Part shown: positions 16,264 to 25,190 of the stretch, piece after piece | How the letters are laid out: each line of letters starts with the position of its first letter | Position numbering within the stretch: the stretch's first letter is position 1 | Notes under the pieces: model-generated | What the model was told of the DNA's origin: nothing | Database searches by the model: none | The model's input: only the letters and a program-made list of their open reading frames with translations | Program-made: the position numbers and the translations under genes | From: Candidatus Gastranaerophilales bacterium | Lineage (GTDB): Bacteria; Cyanobacteriota; Vampirovibrionia; Gastranaerophilales; Gastranaerophilaceae | Assembly (NCBI GenBank): GCA_944325875.1 | Contig: CALVBU010000001.1 | Span: forward strand, 248,001-312,000 | DNA: 64,000 nucleotides | Direction of reading: 5' to 3'

Positions 16264-19200
16264 ACCAAAACATTCTCTTTAACTTCATCTTCTTTTACTG
16301 CAATTTCTTTTATTTCAGAATCCTTTACCTCATTTTTTTTTACTACGGACTCTTTTATTTCAGGTTCTTTAACTTCTTCTTTGCTATCCATTGATCGAAT
16401 ATTTATTGATATTCTCTCATTAAATGCTCTTTTCATCTTATTAACCAAATCATTTGTTGAGTTTACCCAAAACATTGATGCAGCTAAGATTTTTACCATA
16501 CCGTAATCATCTTTTACATTCAACATAACAGGATCTGACCCTTGGGACTCACACAATAAGTTTTTTAATAAGACAAGTTCTTCGAATTTAAAATCATCTT
16601 TTAATTCAATGGTAAAAATATTAGAATTATCGACAGTTTTAACATTATCAATAAGAATTACAGGTGCCTCATCATCTCCGCGACGAGAAACTTTTCCTGA
16701 AATAATTACTCGCTGCTCCGGCTCTAAATATTGACCGAACTCTTGGATTTTTCCATTAAAAGCAATCAAGTCAATTTTTCCACTCAAATCCTCAACTGTC
16801 ACAAATCTTATAAACTTTGTCGGATCTTTTTTGGTAGGAATTTGTCTTGTGGCAGTAATCAAACCGCAAATAGTAACTAACTTATCATTTGCAAGTTCCA
16901 TGACTTCAGATACTTTATGAGTCATTAAAAACGGTAATTTATCTCTTATCGTTGCAAGCGGATGACTTGTTACGTAAAATCCTAAAAACTCTTTTTCAAA
17001 TAGCTGGATTTGTCTTTGATCATACTCTTCATCTGAACCTGCTAAATGGAATTTTGCATCTTCTATTGCTGAAGTATCGCCTAACAAATCAAATAGACTG
17101 CCCTGACCTGATTCTTTTGCTTTAGCTTCTTTTGATGCTGTAGCAGTTATGTAATCAATATTATCCATTAACTGTTTTCTGCTTTTTTCGATATTAACAA
17201 AAGCCCCAGCCTTAATCAAACCTTCCAAAGTTTTCTTGTTGGAACATTTTGAATCAAGTCTTTTGCAATAATCATATATTGATTTAAATGGACCGTTAGC
17301 TTCTCGCTCTTTTATAATTTCCTCAATAACAGCTTCACCAACCTGTTTAATTGAAGCTAATCCAAATCTAATATTTCCGTTATCAGGTGTAAATGAAGCC
17401 TGTGAATGGTTAATATCTGGAGGTAGAACTTTTATGCCCTTTTTCAAAGCTTCTTCTATGTATAATTGAGTTTTTTCCTGATCACTTGAAACACTTGATA
17501 AAAGAGCTGACAAATATTCAACAGGATAATGACATTTCAAATAAGCAGTCTGATATGCTACAAAAGCATAAGCTGCAGAGTGGGATCTGTTAAAACAGTA
17601 TGAAGCAAATGCAAGGATTTGGTTAAATAAAGCTTCCGCATCCTTTGAAGTCATACCATGCTGAGCTGAACGTTCGATGAATTTTGTCTTTTGTTTTTCC
17701 ATTTCATCGACTTTTTTCTTACCCATCATACGACGGACCATGTCCGCTTGTCCCAATGTATAATCAGCAAGGACTTGGAACACCTGCATGATTTGCTCTT
17801 GATAAACAATTGTTCCATATGTATCTTTTAAAACAGGTTCCAAAAGAGGATGAGCATAAGTAATCTCTTGACGACCATGTTTTCTTTCTACGAAATCTGT
17901 TACCATACCTGAATCCAAAGGACCAGGTCTGAATAAGGCAACAAGAGCACCTAAATCTTCAAATACGTCAGGTTTTAATCGTTTAACAAGGTTTTTCATA
18001 CCTTGAGATTCAAGCTGGAATACCCCATCTGTATCACCTGTCATCAACATATCATATACAGGCTTATCATCTAATGGAATATGGTTTATATCAAGTTCAA
18101 TACCCTGCTGTTCTTTTATCAAGTCAACAGTTTTATAAATAGTTGTAAGGTTACGTAATCCCAAAAAGTCCATTTTCAAAAGACTTAGAACTTCTGTAAC
18201 ATCATGTGGTGGATACCCAGTCTGTACAATACCGTCTTTTGAAGGCTGCACAGGTAAAATTTCATCCAAAGGAACTCGAGAAATAATAACCCCTGCTGCG
18301 TGAGTACCGGTATTGTTTTTTATCCCTTCAATACCGATTGCCAAATCTACAATCTTTTTAACTCCTACAGTTTTACCTTCCATAGGATCTCCGGCAGGCA
18401 GCTGATCATCTCGGTCATACATACCTTTCAATTCAGACCCATCGCATTGCATTGCATCTTTCAATGTCTTTGCCTTAGGGTTAGTAGCCTGCGCAAGTTC
18501 TATTGCAGGTTCGATTAAAGAGGCGAGTTTATTACTTTCTGAAAAAGGAACTTTTAATATACGACAAATACCTTTTAAAGCTGCTTTTGCCGCATAAGTA
18601 CCAAAAGTAATGATTTGACAAACTTTATCTTCACCATACTTTTGAGTTACGTAATCAATAACTTCGCCACGACGCTCAATACAAAAGTCGATATCAATAT
18701 CGGGCATTGTAAAACGTTCAGGATTCAAAAATCTTTCGAACAACAGTTTATGCTGAATAGGATCCAAATCAGTAATTTCAAGAGCATATGCAACTACAGA
18801 TCCAGCTGCCGAACCTCTTCCTGGACCAACAGGAATTTCATGAGTCTTTGCATAGTGAATGAAATCCCAAGTAATTAAGAAATAAGCGGCAAATCCCATT
18901 TGCTCAATTACACCAATTTCATAATCAACACGTTCTTTCAACTCAGGAGAAATTTCTCCATAACGTTTTTTACAACCTTCATATACAAGATATTCCAAAT
19001 AAGAATCAATCGTATGCCCAGCCGGAACCCTATAATCTGGTAAGGGACTCTTACCTAATTCAAGCATTAAGTGGCATTTTTCAGCAATATCAACGGTATT
19101 TTGAATACATTTATCAAATGTTTCAGAATCCATCCACTTGAAAGAATCTCTTAACTGCTCTGCTGTTTTTACATAAAATTCATTATTTGGAAAATGGAAT

Positions 19201-19901
19201 CTGTTAGGATCATCCTTATCACTATTTGTTTGCATACATAACAAAGTGTCATGCATATCTGCATCCTCTCTTCGCAAATAGTGAGAGTCATTAGTGATTA
19301 CCATTTTTATATCAAGTTCATTTGCTAACTTTATTAATGGAGGATTTGTTCTTTTTTGTTCTTCAATACCATGATCTTGAAGTTCTATGTAATAATCATC
19401 TCCAAATAAATCTTTATACTTTTTAGCTGTCTCTTTTGCTGCTTCATAATCATCTTTTAGCAGATTTTGAAGTACCTCACCACCAAGACAAGCTGAAAGA
19501 CATATCAACCCTTCATGATGTTCCTGTAACATTTCAAAGTTAATACGTGGATGAACATATCTTCCTCTGCACCAAGCTGCTGATACCAATTTTATTAAAT
19601 TAGCATATCCAGCCTTATCTTTAGCTAACAAAACTAAGTGGTAACAAGGGTTATGAAGTTTATTTTTTTCTTCAATATCACCATCATGCACATAAAATTC
19701 ACACCCTAAAATTGGTTTTACACCATTTTCTTTAGCTGTTGTATACAACTCCATATCACCATACATAACACCGTGATCGGTGAGGGCAACAGCAGGCATG
19801 TCATTTTCTTTTGCAAAATTAACTAAATCTTTTATTCGTATTGCGCCATCCAGTAAAGAATATTCACTATGGACGTGTAGTGGTACATATGGTTTACTCA
19901 T
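16260..19901 (-). CDS. dnaE: DNA polymerase III alpha subunit
   Basis: 1213 residues, the catalytic subunit of the replicative polymerase. The N-terminal PHP domain starts at LHVHSEYSLLDGAIRI. The C-family catalytic core shows GPGRGSAAGS (about 358) and PDIDIDFC (about 400, with the catalytic Asp residues). The OB-fold domain (LVTICGLITATRQIPTKKD) lies near 1005-1080. Length fits type DnaE1. The last 45 residues are a Lys/Glu-rich tail of degenerate repeats (EVKEPEIKES, EVKDSEIKE, EVKEN) not normal for the family. The gene lies 48 bases after a WYL-regulator gene and overlaps the following FTG gene by 4 bases. Confidence 0.97.
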   Translation of the reverse strand: MSKPYVPLHVHSEYSLLDGAIRIKDLVNFAKENDMPAVALTDHGVMYGDMELYTTAKENGVKPILGCEFYVHDGDIEEKNKLHNPCYHLVLLAKDKAGYANLIKLVSAAWCRGRYVHPRINFEMLQEHHEGLICLSACLGGEVLQNLLKDDYEAAKETAKKYKDLFGDDYYIELQDHGIEEQKRTNPPLIKLANELDIKMVITNDSHYLRREDADMHDTLLCMQTNSDKDDPNRFHFPNNEFYVKTAEQLRDSFKWMDSETFDKCIQNTVDIAEKCHLMLELGKSPLPDYRVPAGHTIDSYLEYLVYEGCKKRYGEISPELKERVDYEIGVIEQMGFAAYFLITWDFIHYAKTHEIPVGPGRGSAAGSVVAYALEITDLDPIQHKLLFERFLNPERFTMPDIDIDFCIERRGEVIDYVTQKYGEDKVCQIITFGTYAAKAALKGICRILKVPFSESNKLASLIEPAIELAQATNPKAKTLKDAMQCDGSELKGMYDRDDQLPAGDPMEGKTVGVKKIVDLAIGIEGIKNNTGTHAAGVIISRVPLDEILPVQPSKDGIVQTGYPPHDVTEVLSLLKMDFLGLRNLTTIYKTVDLIKEQQGIELDINHIPLDDKPVYDMLMTGDTDGVFQLESQGMKNLVKRLKPDVFEDLGALVALFRPGPLDSGMVTDFVERKHGRQEITYAHPLLEPVLKDTYGTIVYQEQIMQVFQVLADYTLGQADMVRRMMGKKKVDEMEKQKTKFIERSAQHGMTSKDAEALFNQILAFASYCFNRSHSAAYAFVAYQTAYLKCHYPVEYLSALLSSVSSDQEKTQLYIEEALKKGIKVLPPDINHSQASFTPDNGNIRFGLASIKQVGEAVIEEIIKEREANGPFKSIYDYCKRLDSKCSNKKTLEGLIKAGAFVNIEKSRKQLMDNIDYITATASKEAKAKESGQGSLFDLLGDTSAIEDAKFHLAGSDEEYDQRQIQLFEKEFLGFYVTSHPLATIRDKLPFLMTHKVSEVMELANDKLVTICGLITATRQIPTKKDPTKFIRFVTVEDLSGKIDLIAFNGKIQEFGQYLEPEQRVIISGKVSRRGDDEAPVILIDNVKTVDNSNIFTIELKDDFKFEELVLLKNLLCESQGSDPVMLNVKDDYGMVKILAASMFWVNSTNDLVNKMKRAFNERISINIRSMDSKEEVKEPEIKESVVKKNEVKDSEIKEIAVKEDEVKENVLV

Positions 19902-19949
19902 AGCATTATAGTAGCAAAAACAAAATATATTGGAAAATGTAAACTAAAA

Positions 19950-20873
19950 TTAAGCTTGATAATTTTCTAACATTTTATTTATAGTATCAAACATTTTGCT
20001 ACGCATAGACAATGGGGTAAGCACTTCACAGTATTGAGCATAGCGCATTAGCCTTGATAAAAGTATCTCAAAATCTTCATTTTTATTTACAACTATCAAA
20101 TTGCCTTGAGAATCATATCCATTAGAATACTCCCATTCTCTTAGTTTATATGATTTTACTAAAGGACCTTTTAATAAATATACAACAGATGTACTTACCT
20201 CTTTAGATGTTGTAACTGTTGGCAATTGGCGAACTGTTTTTATTGCATCAACAGGAATTTCTATAATCTGCATACTCAATTGATTAAACACTATTAAACA
20301 TACTTTTCCATCTTGATATTTCACTTCTTTTGGAGAACAAATTATTGTATTAACCTCAAGATTAGTAGAATATGTCACTTCTAATTTTTTCTTATCACTA
20401 CAATATTTTTCACATTCAATAATTTTGTCTTGATTTTTTGAAAAATAATTCGTAAATGATTTATAAAATGAAGAATCTAATGAATCTGCATAAGTTTTCG
20501 CAAAATCAGAATATCTTATTTCCAAAGACTTAATAAAAGAAAGAAATGCATCCTTACTCTTTCTATTTGGTAATAAATCAACAGAAGCTTTCAATAATTG
20601 TACTATCTTAACATCTTCTGATGAAAATTCCACAATAAACGGAAAATTAGAAAGATAATATTTATTTTTTTCTTTCTTAACATTCATACCAAAAACTTTT
20701 AACGTATTAAGATACTTATTTAAAACAACAGGAATTGTTGCATGATTATTGCCGGTTTCATCTGAAAAAATTTTTATAACTTCTGAATACTCAGCCTTAT
20801 CTTCGATCAATAGTTTTAATAAACTAAAGATTTTTATGCAAGAGTCATTATATTTTTCACTTAATCTTGTCAT
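19950..20873 (-). CDS. WYL-domain-type transcriptional regulator, second of a pair
   Basis: 307 residues. The N-terminal winged-helix region (about 5-70) is followed by helices and a beta-rich domain of WYL type (about 155-235: KKLEVTYSTNLEVNTIICSP, then VCLIVFNQLSMQIIEIPVDA), and a C-terminal WCX-like segment (about 240-305). The family typically senses nucleic acid or small ligands and regulates DNA-damage or defence genes. It overlaps the upstream paralogue by 17 bases and starts with GAGAGGA. The arrangement recalls PafB/PafC pairs, which work as a heterodimer; that is inference. Confidence 0.7.
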   Translation of the reverse strand: MTRLSEKYNDSCIKIFSLLKLLIEDKAEYSEVIKIFSDETGNNHATIPVVLNKYLNTLKVFGMNVKKEKNKYYLSNFPFIVEFSSEDVKIVQLLKASVDLLPNRKSKDAFLSFIKSLEIRYSDFAKTYADSLDSSFYKSFTNYFSKNQDKIIECEKYCSDKKKLEVTYSTNLEVNTIICSPKEVKYQDGKVCLIVFNQLSMQIIEIPVDAIKTVRQLPTVTTSKEVSTSVVYLLKGPLVKSYKLREWEYSNGYDSQGNLIVVNKNEDFEILLSRLMRYAQYCEVLTPLSMRSKMFDTINKMLENYQA

Positions 20874-21807
20874 TTAAATATTCCTCTCGCATTTCTTTTA
20901 AAGTTTTTATAATATCATTTTTAAAGCTTTCAGGATACAAAACTTTGCAAGCATAACCTAAAGATAAAACTCGTTGTTTTACAACAAAAGGATTTGTTGC
21001 AGAGTTTTCTACAGTTAGAATTCCATCTTTAATATCCACCAATTTTTCATCATCAGTAAGCTTTAATTCACTAGGATTGATTCTTAATTCATAACCGACA
21101 CGAAGCTCTTTTAAGTCAGGTAAATTTGACTTTGAAACTCTCACCGCAGCTATAGATATAATCCTTGAAATTAAAAAATAACTATATTGTTCATATTCCA
21201 AACTTGTACCATATAAATATAATTTATTATTATTAAATTCGACTTTGTCTGTAACAATTTCAATATGCTTATTACCAGAACGAGGCGAATTATATACAAC
21301 AATAATCTGGTCTTTTTTTTCACAATGTGCAATTAAATTTTCAACAAGACTCATATCTAAAGAATTAAAAGAAGAAACCTTACTTAATGCTTCAGATAAT
21401 TGAGGATTTTTTACCATAGCAGCAATTTTTCTCAAAAATTTCTCAAGCATTATCAACTCTTTTAAATCAATATTACGAGCAATAGTTTTATACACTTTTA
21501 CAAGACTTTTTACCTGCTCTTCTGTAACATTTAATTCAAAGGGATGTAAAACCAGCTTATATTTAGAACCTTCAGCTTTTGAAGTCCTTACAATTTCACA
21601 ACCCATCATCCTGAGAGATGTGAGGTAAACTCTAAGTGTATCAATAGATACAGGTTCTTTTATGTATTCATGATTTTTAAAAAAATCGTTAATTTCACTA
21701 TAAGACTTTGGGCTTTCTAAAAGTAAAGAAAACACGATAAGAGATTTAAAGCCTGTAAAAGACATTAAATTATATGTCACAGTTTTATTTTTGATAAACT
21801 CTTTCAT
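20857..21807 (-). CDS. WYL-domain-type transcriptional regulator, first of a pair
   Basis: 316 residues with the same layout as its downstream neighbour: an N-terminal winged helix (LIVFSLLLESPKSYSEINDF, then SIDTLRVYLTSLRMMGCEIV), a central helical linker, a WYL-type beta domain (about 165-235: KKDQIIVVYNSPRSGNKHIE, then LYLYGTSLEYEQYSYFLISR) and a C-terminal extension. The two proteins are diverged paralogues and their reading frames overlap. Promoter and target genes are not evident. dnaE follows in the same direction. Confidence 0.7.
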   Translation of the reverse strand: MKEFIKNKTVTYNLMSFTGFKSLIVFSLLLESPKSYSEINDFFKNHEYIKEPVSIDTLRVYLTSLRMMGCEIVRTSKAEGSKYKLVLHPFELNVTEEQVKSLVKVYKTIARNIDLKELIMLEKFLRKIAAMVKNPQLSEALSKVSSFNSLDMSLVENLIAHCEKKDQIIVVYNSPRSGNKHIEIVTDKVEFNNNKLYLYGTSLEYEQYSYFLISRIISIAAVRVSKSNLPDLKELRVGYELRINPSELKLTDDEKLVDIKDGILTVENSATNPFVVKQRVLSLGYACKVLYPESFKNDIIKTLKEMREEYLNDKIK

Positions 21808-22079
21808 TCCAAAATATTCCTTACACCATTTTATTATAAAAGATTAAAAATTAAAAGAAAAACACAATAGCATGCTAAATATTCAAATATGCCAATAGTT
21901 TCAACCTAAACAAAGAAGTTGGATTTTCAAAAACAATACTTTCAAAATGTCAAGAAAAAATTTGAAAAATCTTTACCTAATTTCATTAAATATTCTTCAT
22001 TAAGATTTAAGAACACGAATTTTTTCTTACGGTTATGGGAGGCATGGTCGATTGTAAAAAATAATTAATTTTTTTTTGC

Positions 22080-22108
22080 TTGTCAAGAAATTAACTTAGT
22101 TTTACATT
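22080..22108 (+). promoter_or_regulatory. Promoter-like site in the 21808-22419 gap
   Basis: TTGTCA, a 17-base spacer, then TACATT. The predicted start falls near 22114. The region upstream of it (21808-22079) holds nothing I can recognise, only AT-rich sequence with T runs. Confidence 0.45.
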
Positions 22109-22113
22109 AAAAG

Positions 22114-22233
22114 ATGTGGAAGACAATTACCCACAAGGATAAAGAAAAGGCTACCGACCCGGGGGAGAGGGAGAGAGTAGTTAGGACAGTTGAAGAAAAA
22201 GAGGTGATGGCTAAAGTCCTTATTAAAAGTTAA
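22114..22233 (+). CDS. Possible leaderless small protein, 39 residues, or part of a small RNA
   Basis: An ORF starts exactly where the promoter at 22080-22108 should start transcription. It encodes a very charged peptide: MWKTITHKDKEKATDPGERE, then RVVRTVEEKEVMAKVLIKS. The region to 22400 is purine-rich and contains a G-rich patch (CCGGGGGAGAGGGAGAGAG) unlike its surroundings, and ends in a hairpin followed by T6, so a transcript of about 285 bases is possible. No tmRNA, RNase P, SRP or 6S signature was recognised. The ORF could be chance. Confidence 0.3.
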   Translation: MWKTITHKDKEKATDPGERERVVRTVEEKEVMAKVLIKS

Positions 22234-22373
22234 AGGAAAAAGAAGAAAAAAGAGAAAGTAAAAGTTTTATTTTGAGGTGAATGTATAAAGATTAGGGATT
22301 TATTACTAAAGGTGATTAGGGATATTTTTTAAAAGTTTTCGAGGAGTATTTGGGGATTAAGTTGCAAAATTGT

Positions 22374-22399
22374 AAACTGTTTGCTATTAGCAGTTTTTT
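22374..22399 (+). terminator. Intrinsic terminator upstream of anmK
   Basis: AAACTG pairs with CAGTTT around a short inner hairpin and runs into six T. It would end the transcript from 22114 and overlaps the anmK promoter. Confidence 0.55.
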
Positions 22400-22409
22400 A
22401 TCTTAAAAT
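22381..22409 (+). promoter_or_regulatory. Candidate anmK promoter
   Basis: TTGCTA, a 17-base spacer, TAAAAT. The -35 box lies in the loop region of the terminator at 22374-22399. The predicted start is about 4 bases before the anmK ATG. Confidence 0.45.
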
Positions 22410-22419
22410 TTTTAATGTA

Positions 22420-23550
22420 ATGGATGAATTAAAAAGTAAAAAAATAATAGCTCTAATGTCTGGTACTTCCTGCGATAGTATTGATGCAGGATTATGTATT
22501 GTCGAACCCGATATGAGCTGTAAATTAGTTCAAGGAATTAATTTTCAATATCCTGATCATATAAGAACAAAAATTTTCCAACTCTTTTCAGGAAATGCAA
22601 CTATTAAAGATGTTTGCCAGATGAACTTTGCTGTTGGTAAATGTTTTGCCGATGCTTGTAACGTGTTAATTTCTGAACATGGTAAACCCGATTTTATTGC
22701 AAGTCATGGACAAACAATATTTCATTCACCTAAAAAAGAAAAACTTGATGGTATCCAATTAAGAAGCACACTACAAATCGGTGAAAGTTCTGTAATCGCT
22801 GCAGAAACCGGATGTCCAGTAATTAGCAATTTCAGAGAAGCTGATATCGCAAATGGAGGAGAAGGAGCACCTTTAGTTTGTTTCGCCGATGAAAAATGGT
22901 TTAAAAAACATAAAAAAAACATAGCAGTCCAAAATATTGGCGGCATATCAAATGTTACTGTAATTTCAAAATCACATAAAACATTTGGTTTTGATACAGG
23001 AGTCGGTAATATTATGATTGACTACTGTATGAGTAAATATTTCGGACGAACTTTTGATATGGATGGTGAAATTGCAAATTCAGGTAAAATTTGCGATAGC
23101 TGGTTAGATTGTTTATTACAAGATGACTATTATTTTAAAAATCCACCTAAAACTACAGGAAGAGAATATTTCTCACCTATGTATATAGAAACAGCTCTAA
23201 GATTTGCACCTAAAGAACCAGAGGATATTATTGCAACATTAACCGCCCTTACGGCAAAAACTATTGCTCAGGCATATGAAAGATTTATTTATCCTGAATT
23301 GGATTTAGATGAAGTTGTCGTAGGAGGAGGAGGAGCTTACAATCCTGCATTAATGAAATTCTTACGACACTATTTGCCTAAACACGTAAACTTAAAAACT
23401 CATGAAGATTATGGAATTTCCAATAACTTTAAAGAAGTTATGGCATTTGCTTTGCTTGGGTATTGTACATACTATGGTATCCCTAACAATTTGCCAGAAT
23501 GCACCGGTGCAAAGAAAAGAGTTGTACTTGGGAAAATGACTAATTGCTAA
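22420..23550 (+). CDS. anmK: Anhydro-N-acetylmuramic acid kinase
   Basis: 376 residues. Phosphorylates 1,6-anhydro-MurNAc from peptidoglycan recycling to MurNAc-6-phosphate. The N-terminal IIALMSGTSCDSIDAGLC is the family phosphate-binding signature (usually GTSxDGxD). ASHGQTIFH, the FDTGVGNIMIDY loop and VVVGGGGAYNPALM also fit. The start is the ATG at 22420, giving the usual N-terminus; the in-frame TTG at 22381 lies in a terminator hairpin. No Shine-Dalgarno sequence is present. With nanE and a ROK kinase at 60730-62521 it suggests recycling of amino sugars, though no MurNAc-6-P etherase is in the window. Confidence 0.93.
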   Translation: MDELKSKKIIALMSGTSCDSIDAGLCIVEPDMSCKLVQGINFQYPDHIRTKIFQLFSGNATIKDVCQMNFAVGKCFADACNVLISEHGKPDFIASHGQTIFHSPKKEKLDGIQLRSTLQIGESSVIAAETGCPVISNFREADIANGGEGAPLVCFADEKWFKKHKKNIAVQNIGGISNVTVISKSHKTFGFDTGVGNIMIDYCMSKYFGRTFDMDGEIANSGKICDSWLDCLLQDDYYFKNPPKTTGREYFSPMYIETALRFAPKEPEDIIATLTALTAKTIAQAYERFIYPELDLDEVVVGGGGAYNPALMKFLRHYLPKHVNLKTHEDYGISNNFKEVMAFALLGYCTYYGIPNNLPECTGAKKRVVLGKMTNC

Positions 23551-23705
23551 AAATTGTTTTTGTATTAATATGGTAATATATTAATATTTGTAAATGTTAT
23601 ATGAGTCAGGTAGCAATTATATTATTTACGGGTTATAACTATAGTATAACAAACCAACAATATTACTTTTGTTACCCCGAACTTAAAAATTTAAAAGGAG
23701 AAAAT

Positions 23706-23936
23706 ATGATTAAAAAATTAGGACAAAGAATTGTTACAACGGGTATGAATTTAGATGGTTCAGCTAACCAAAGACTTTCTCGTATGTTACAAAATAAAGC
23801 GCAATTTGCAGCTAAAGATACAACAATGGATGAAAGAATTGCTTCTTATATGGCAGCTAAACAACAATACATGCCTGTAAATGCAAAAGTTGCTGAAGAA
23901 ATCATCCCAGAAAACAGCATTAACTATATCGCATAG
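23706..23936 (+). CDS. Uncharacterised small protein
   Basis: 76 residues: a basic N-terminus (MIKKLGQRIVTTGMNLDGSA), then Gln/Ala-rich helix (about 25-60) and a short C-terminal tail. The start is fixed by an AAAGGAG site six to seven bases upstream; the ATG at 23601 would add 35 unrelated residues and lacks such a site. No family recognised. It ends one base before the convergent nnrD stop. Confidence 0.6.
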   Translation: MIKKLGQRIVTTGMNLDGSANQRLSRMLQNKAQFAAKDTTMDERIASYMAAKQQYMPVNAKVAEEIIPENSINYIA

Positions 23937-23937
23937 T

Positions 23938-24741
23938 TTATAATAAAGTTTTTATAGAACTTGGAATGTACCTGATCAAATCGTGAGCCAAAACTCCGTA
24001 TTCGGTCAGGTCATTTTTTGCCAAATCGCCACATAGACCATGTAAATAAACACCTAACTTTGCAGCAAGATACAAGTCACATTTTTGCCCAAGCAAACCA
24101 GCAATCATCCCCGCAAGAACATCTCCGCTTCCGGCTTTTGCCAACGCACTATTTCCTGTAGTATTTTCATAAACCTCTAACTTTTCAGAACATACAACTG
24201 TTTTATGAGTTTTTAAAACGGTTACACAATTGTATTTTTTAGAAATTTCTTTCGCAGCTTGAACAGTATCTTCCAAAACTTCATCCACAGAAACATTAAG
24301 AAGTCTTGCAGCTTCTTTTGGATGCGGAGTTAAGACTAAACTTTTGGGTAAAACTATTGCATCAATATTTGATAAAATATTTAACCCATCGGCATCTATA
24401 ACAACAGGAATATCTTTAACATTGCTGATAGCTTTCTTAAACAAAGACTTTGCCTCATCAGACAGAGATAATCCACATCCTATTAACAAAACATCCGCGC
24501 ACTTAAGTTGTTCAAACAAATCGTTCAAAGGGGCAAACACAATATTTTGAGTTTGCGCAGCAACAGCATCTATAACTCTTTCTGTTGTACATAAGAAAAC
24601 ATAACCACAGCCAATTTTCAATGCAGAAAGAGATGATAATAAAGCTGCTCCAGGCATATAATCAGAACCTGAGATATTTAAAACTCTTCCAAAACTTCCT
24701 TTATGAGAAATTTCGGGCCTTATAGGCATTTTAAAGTCCAT
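23938..24741 (-). CDS. nnrD: ADP-dependent NAD(P)H-hydrate dehydratase
   Basis: 267 residues. Repairs hydrated NAD(P)H using ADP or ATP. It is the ribokinase-like C-terminal domain of YjeF/Nnr proteins: GSFGRVLNISGSDYMPGAAL at the start, VVIDADGLNIL (about 115), LTPHPKEAARLL (about 136) and the catalytic/ATP-site loop NSALAKAGSGDVLAGMIAGL (about 198-217). The epimerase domain (NnrE), often fused, is absent. It overlaps the upstream trmL gene by 11 bases, so the two are coupled within the operon running from 26818 down. Confidence 0.92.
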   Translation of the reverse strand: MDFKMPIRPEISHKGSFGRVLNISGSDYMPGAALLSSLSALKIGCGYVFLCTTERVIDAVAAQTQNIVFAPLNDLFEQLKCADVLLIGCGLSLSDEAKSLFKKAISNVKDIPVVIDADGLNILSNIDAIVLPKSLVLTPHPKEAARLLNVSVDEVLEDTVQAAKEISKKYNCVTVLKTHKTVVCSEKLEVYENTTGNSALAKAGSGDVLAGMIAGLLGQKCDLYLAAKLGVYLHGLCGDLAKNDLTEYGVLAHDLIRYIPSSIKTLL

Positions 24742-25180
24742 TTTGTCTTATTACCTCATAAGCAACGATTGCAACGGAATTTGATAAATTTAAACTTCTT
24801 TGACCCTCTTTCATTGGAATAGTAAGAGCATTTTTATCTTTCACATAAACATCTGGCAACCCTCTTGTTTCAGGACCGAATACAATAAAATCGCCATCTT
24901 GAAATTTTATATCCGTATACAATCTTTTAGTCTTTGTTGTCAGATAATAAAAATTAGCACCTTTATTTGCTTCAAACAATTCCTCCATAGTATCAATTTT
25001 ATGCAAATCAACACTATCCCAATAGTCTAATCCTGCTCGTTTGGTATATTTACTTGAAAGCGAAAATCCAAGTTTTCCAACCAAATACAAAGAGGCACCA
25101 GTACAAGCACATAATCTTGCAATATTCCCTGTATTTTGTGGAATTTCAGGTTCATATAAAACAATATTCAACTTTGCCAT
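24731..25180 (-). CDS. trmL: tRNA (cytidine/uridine-34 2'-O)-methyltransferase
   Basis: 149 residues, the usual length for a minimal SPOUT enzyme. Methylates the wobble ribose of tRNA-Leu isoacceptors using SAM. The N-terminus LNIVLYEPEIPQNTGNIARL and the knot-forming motifs FGPETRGLP (about 101) and IPMKEGQRSLNLSNSVAIVAYE (about 121-142, written here in part) are diagnostic. It sits 10 bases after the CDP-alcohol transferase gene and overlaps nnrD. Confidence 0.94.
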   Translation of the reverse strand: MAKLNIVLYEPEIPQNTGNIARLCACTGASLYLVGKLGFSLSSKYTKRAGLDYWDSVDLHKIDTMEELFEANKGANFYYLTTKTKRLYTDIKFQDGDFIVFGPETRGLPDVYVKDKNALTIPMKEGQRSLNLSNSVAIVAYEVIRQNGL

Positions 25181-25190
25181 TTCTTAAGCC

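Noticed and set aside
22080-22400. tmRNA, RNase P RNA, SRP RNA or 6S RNA
   Set aside because: None of their conserved sequences was found.
22381-22419. Upstream TTG start adding 13 residues to AnmK
   Set aside because: The codon lies within a terminator hairpin and the extra residues are not family-like; ATG 22420 gives the usual N-terminus.
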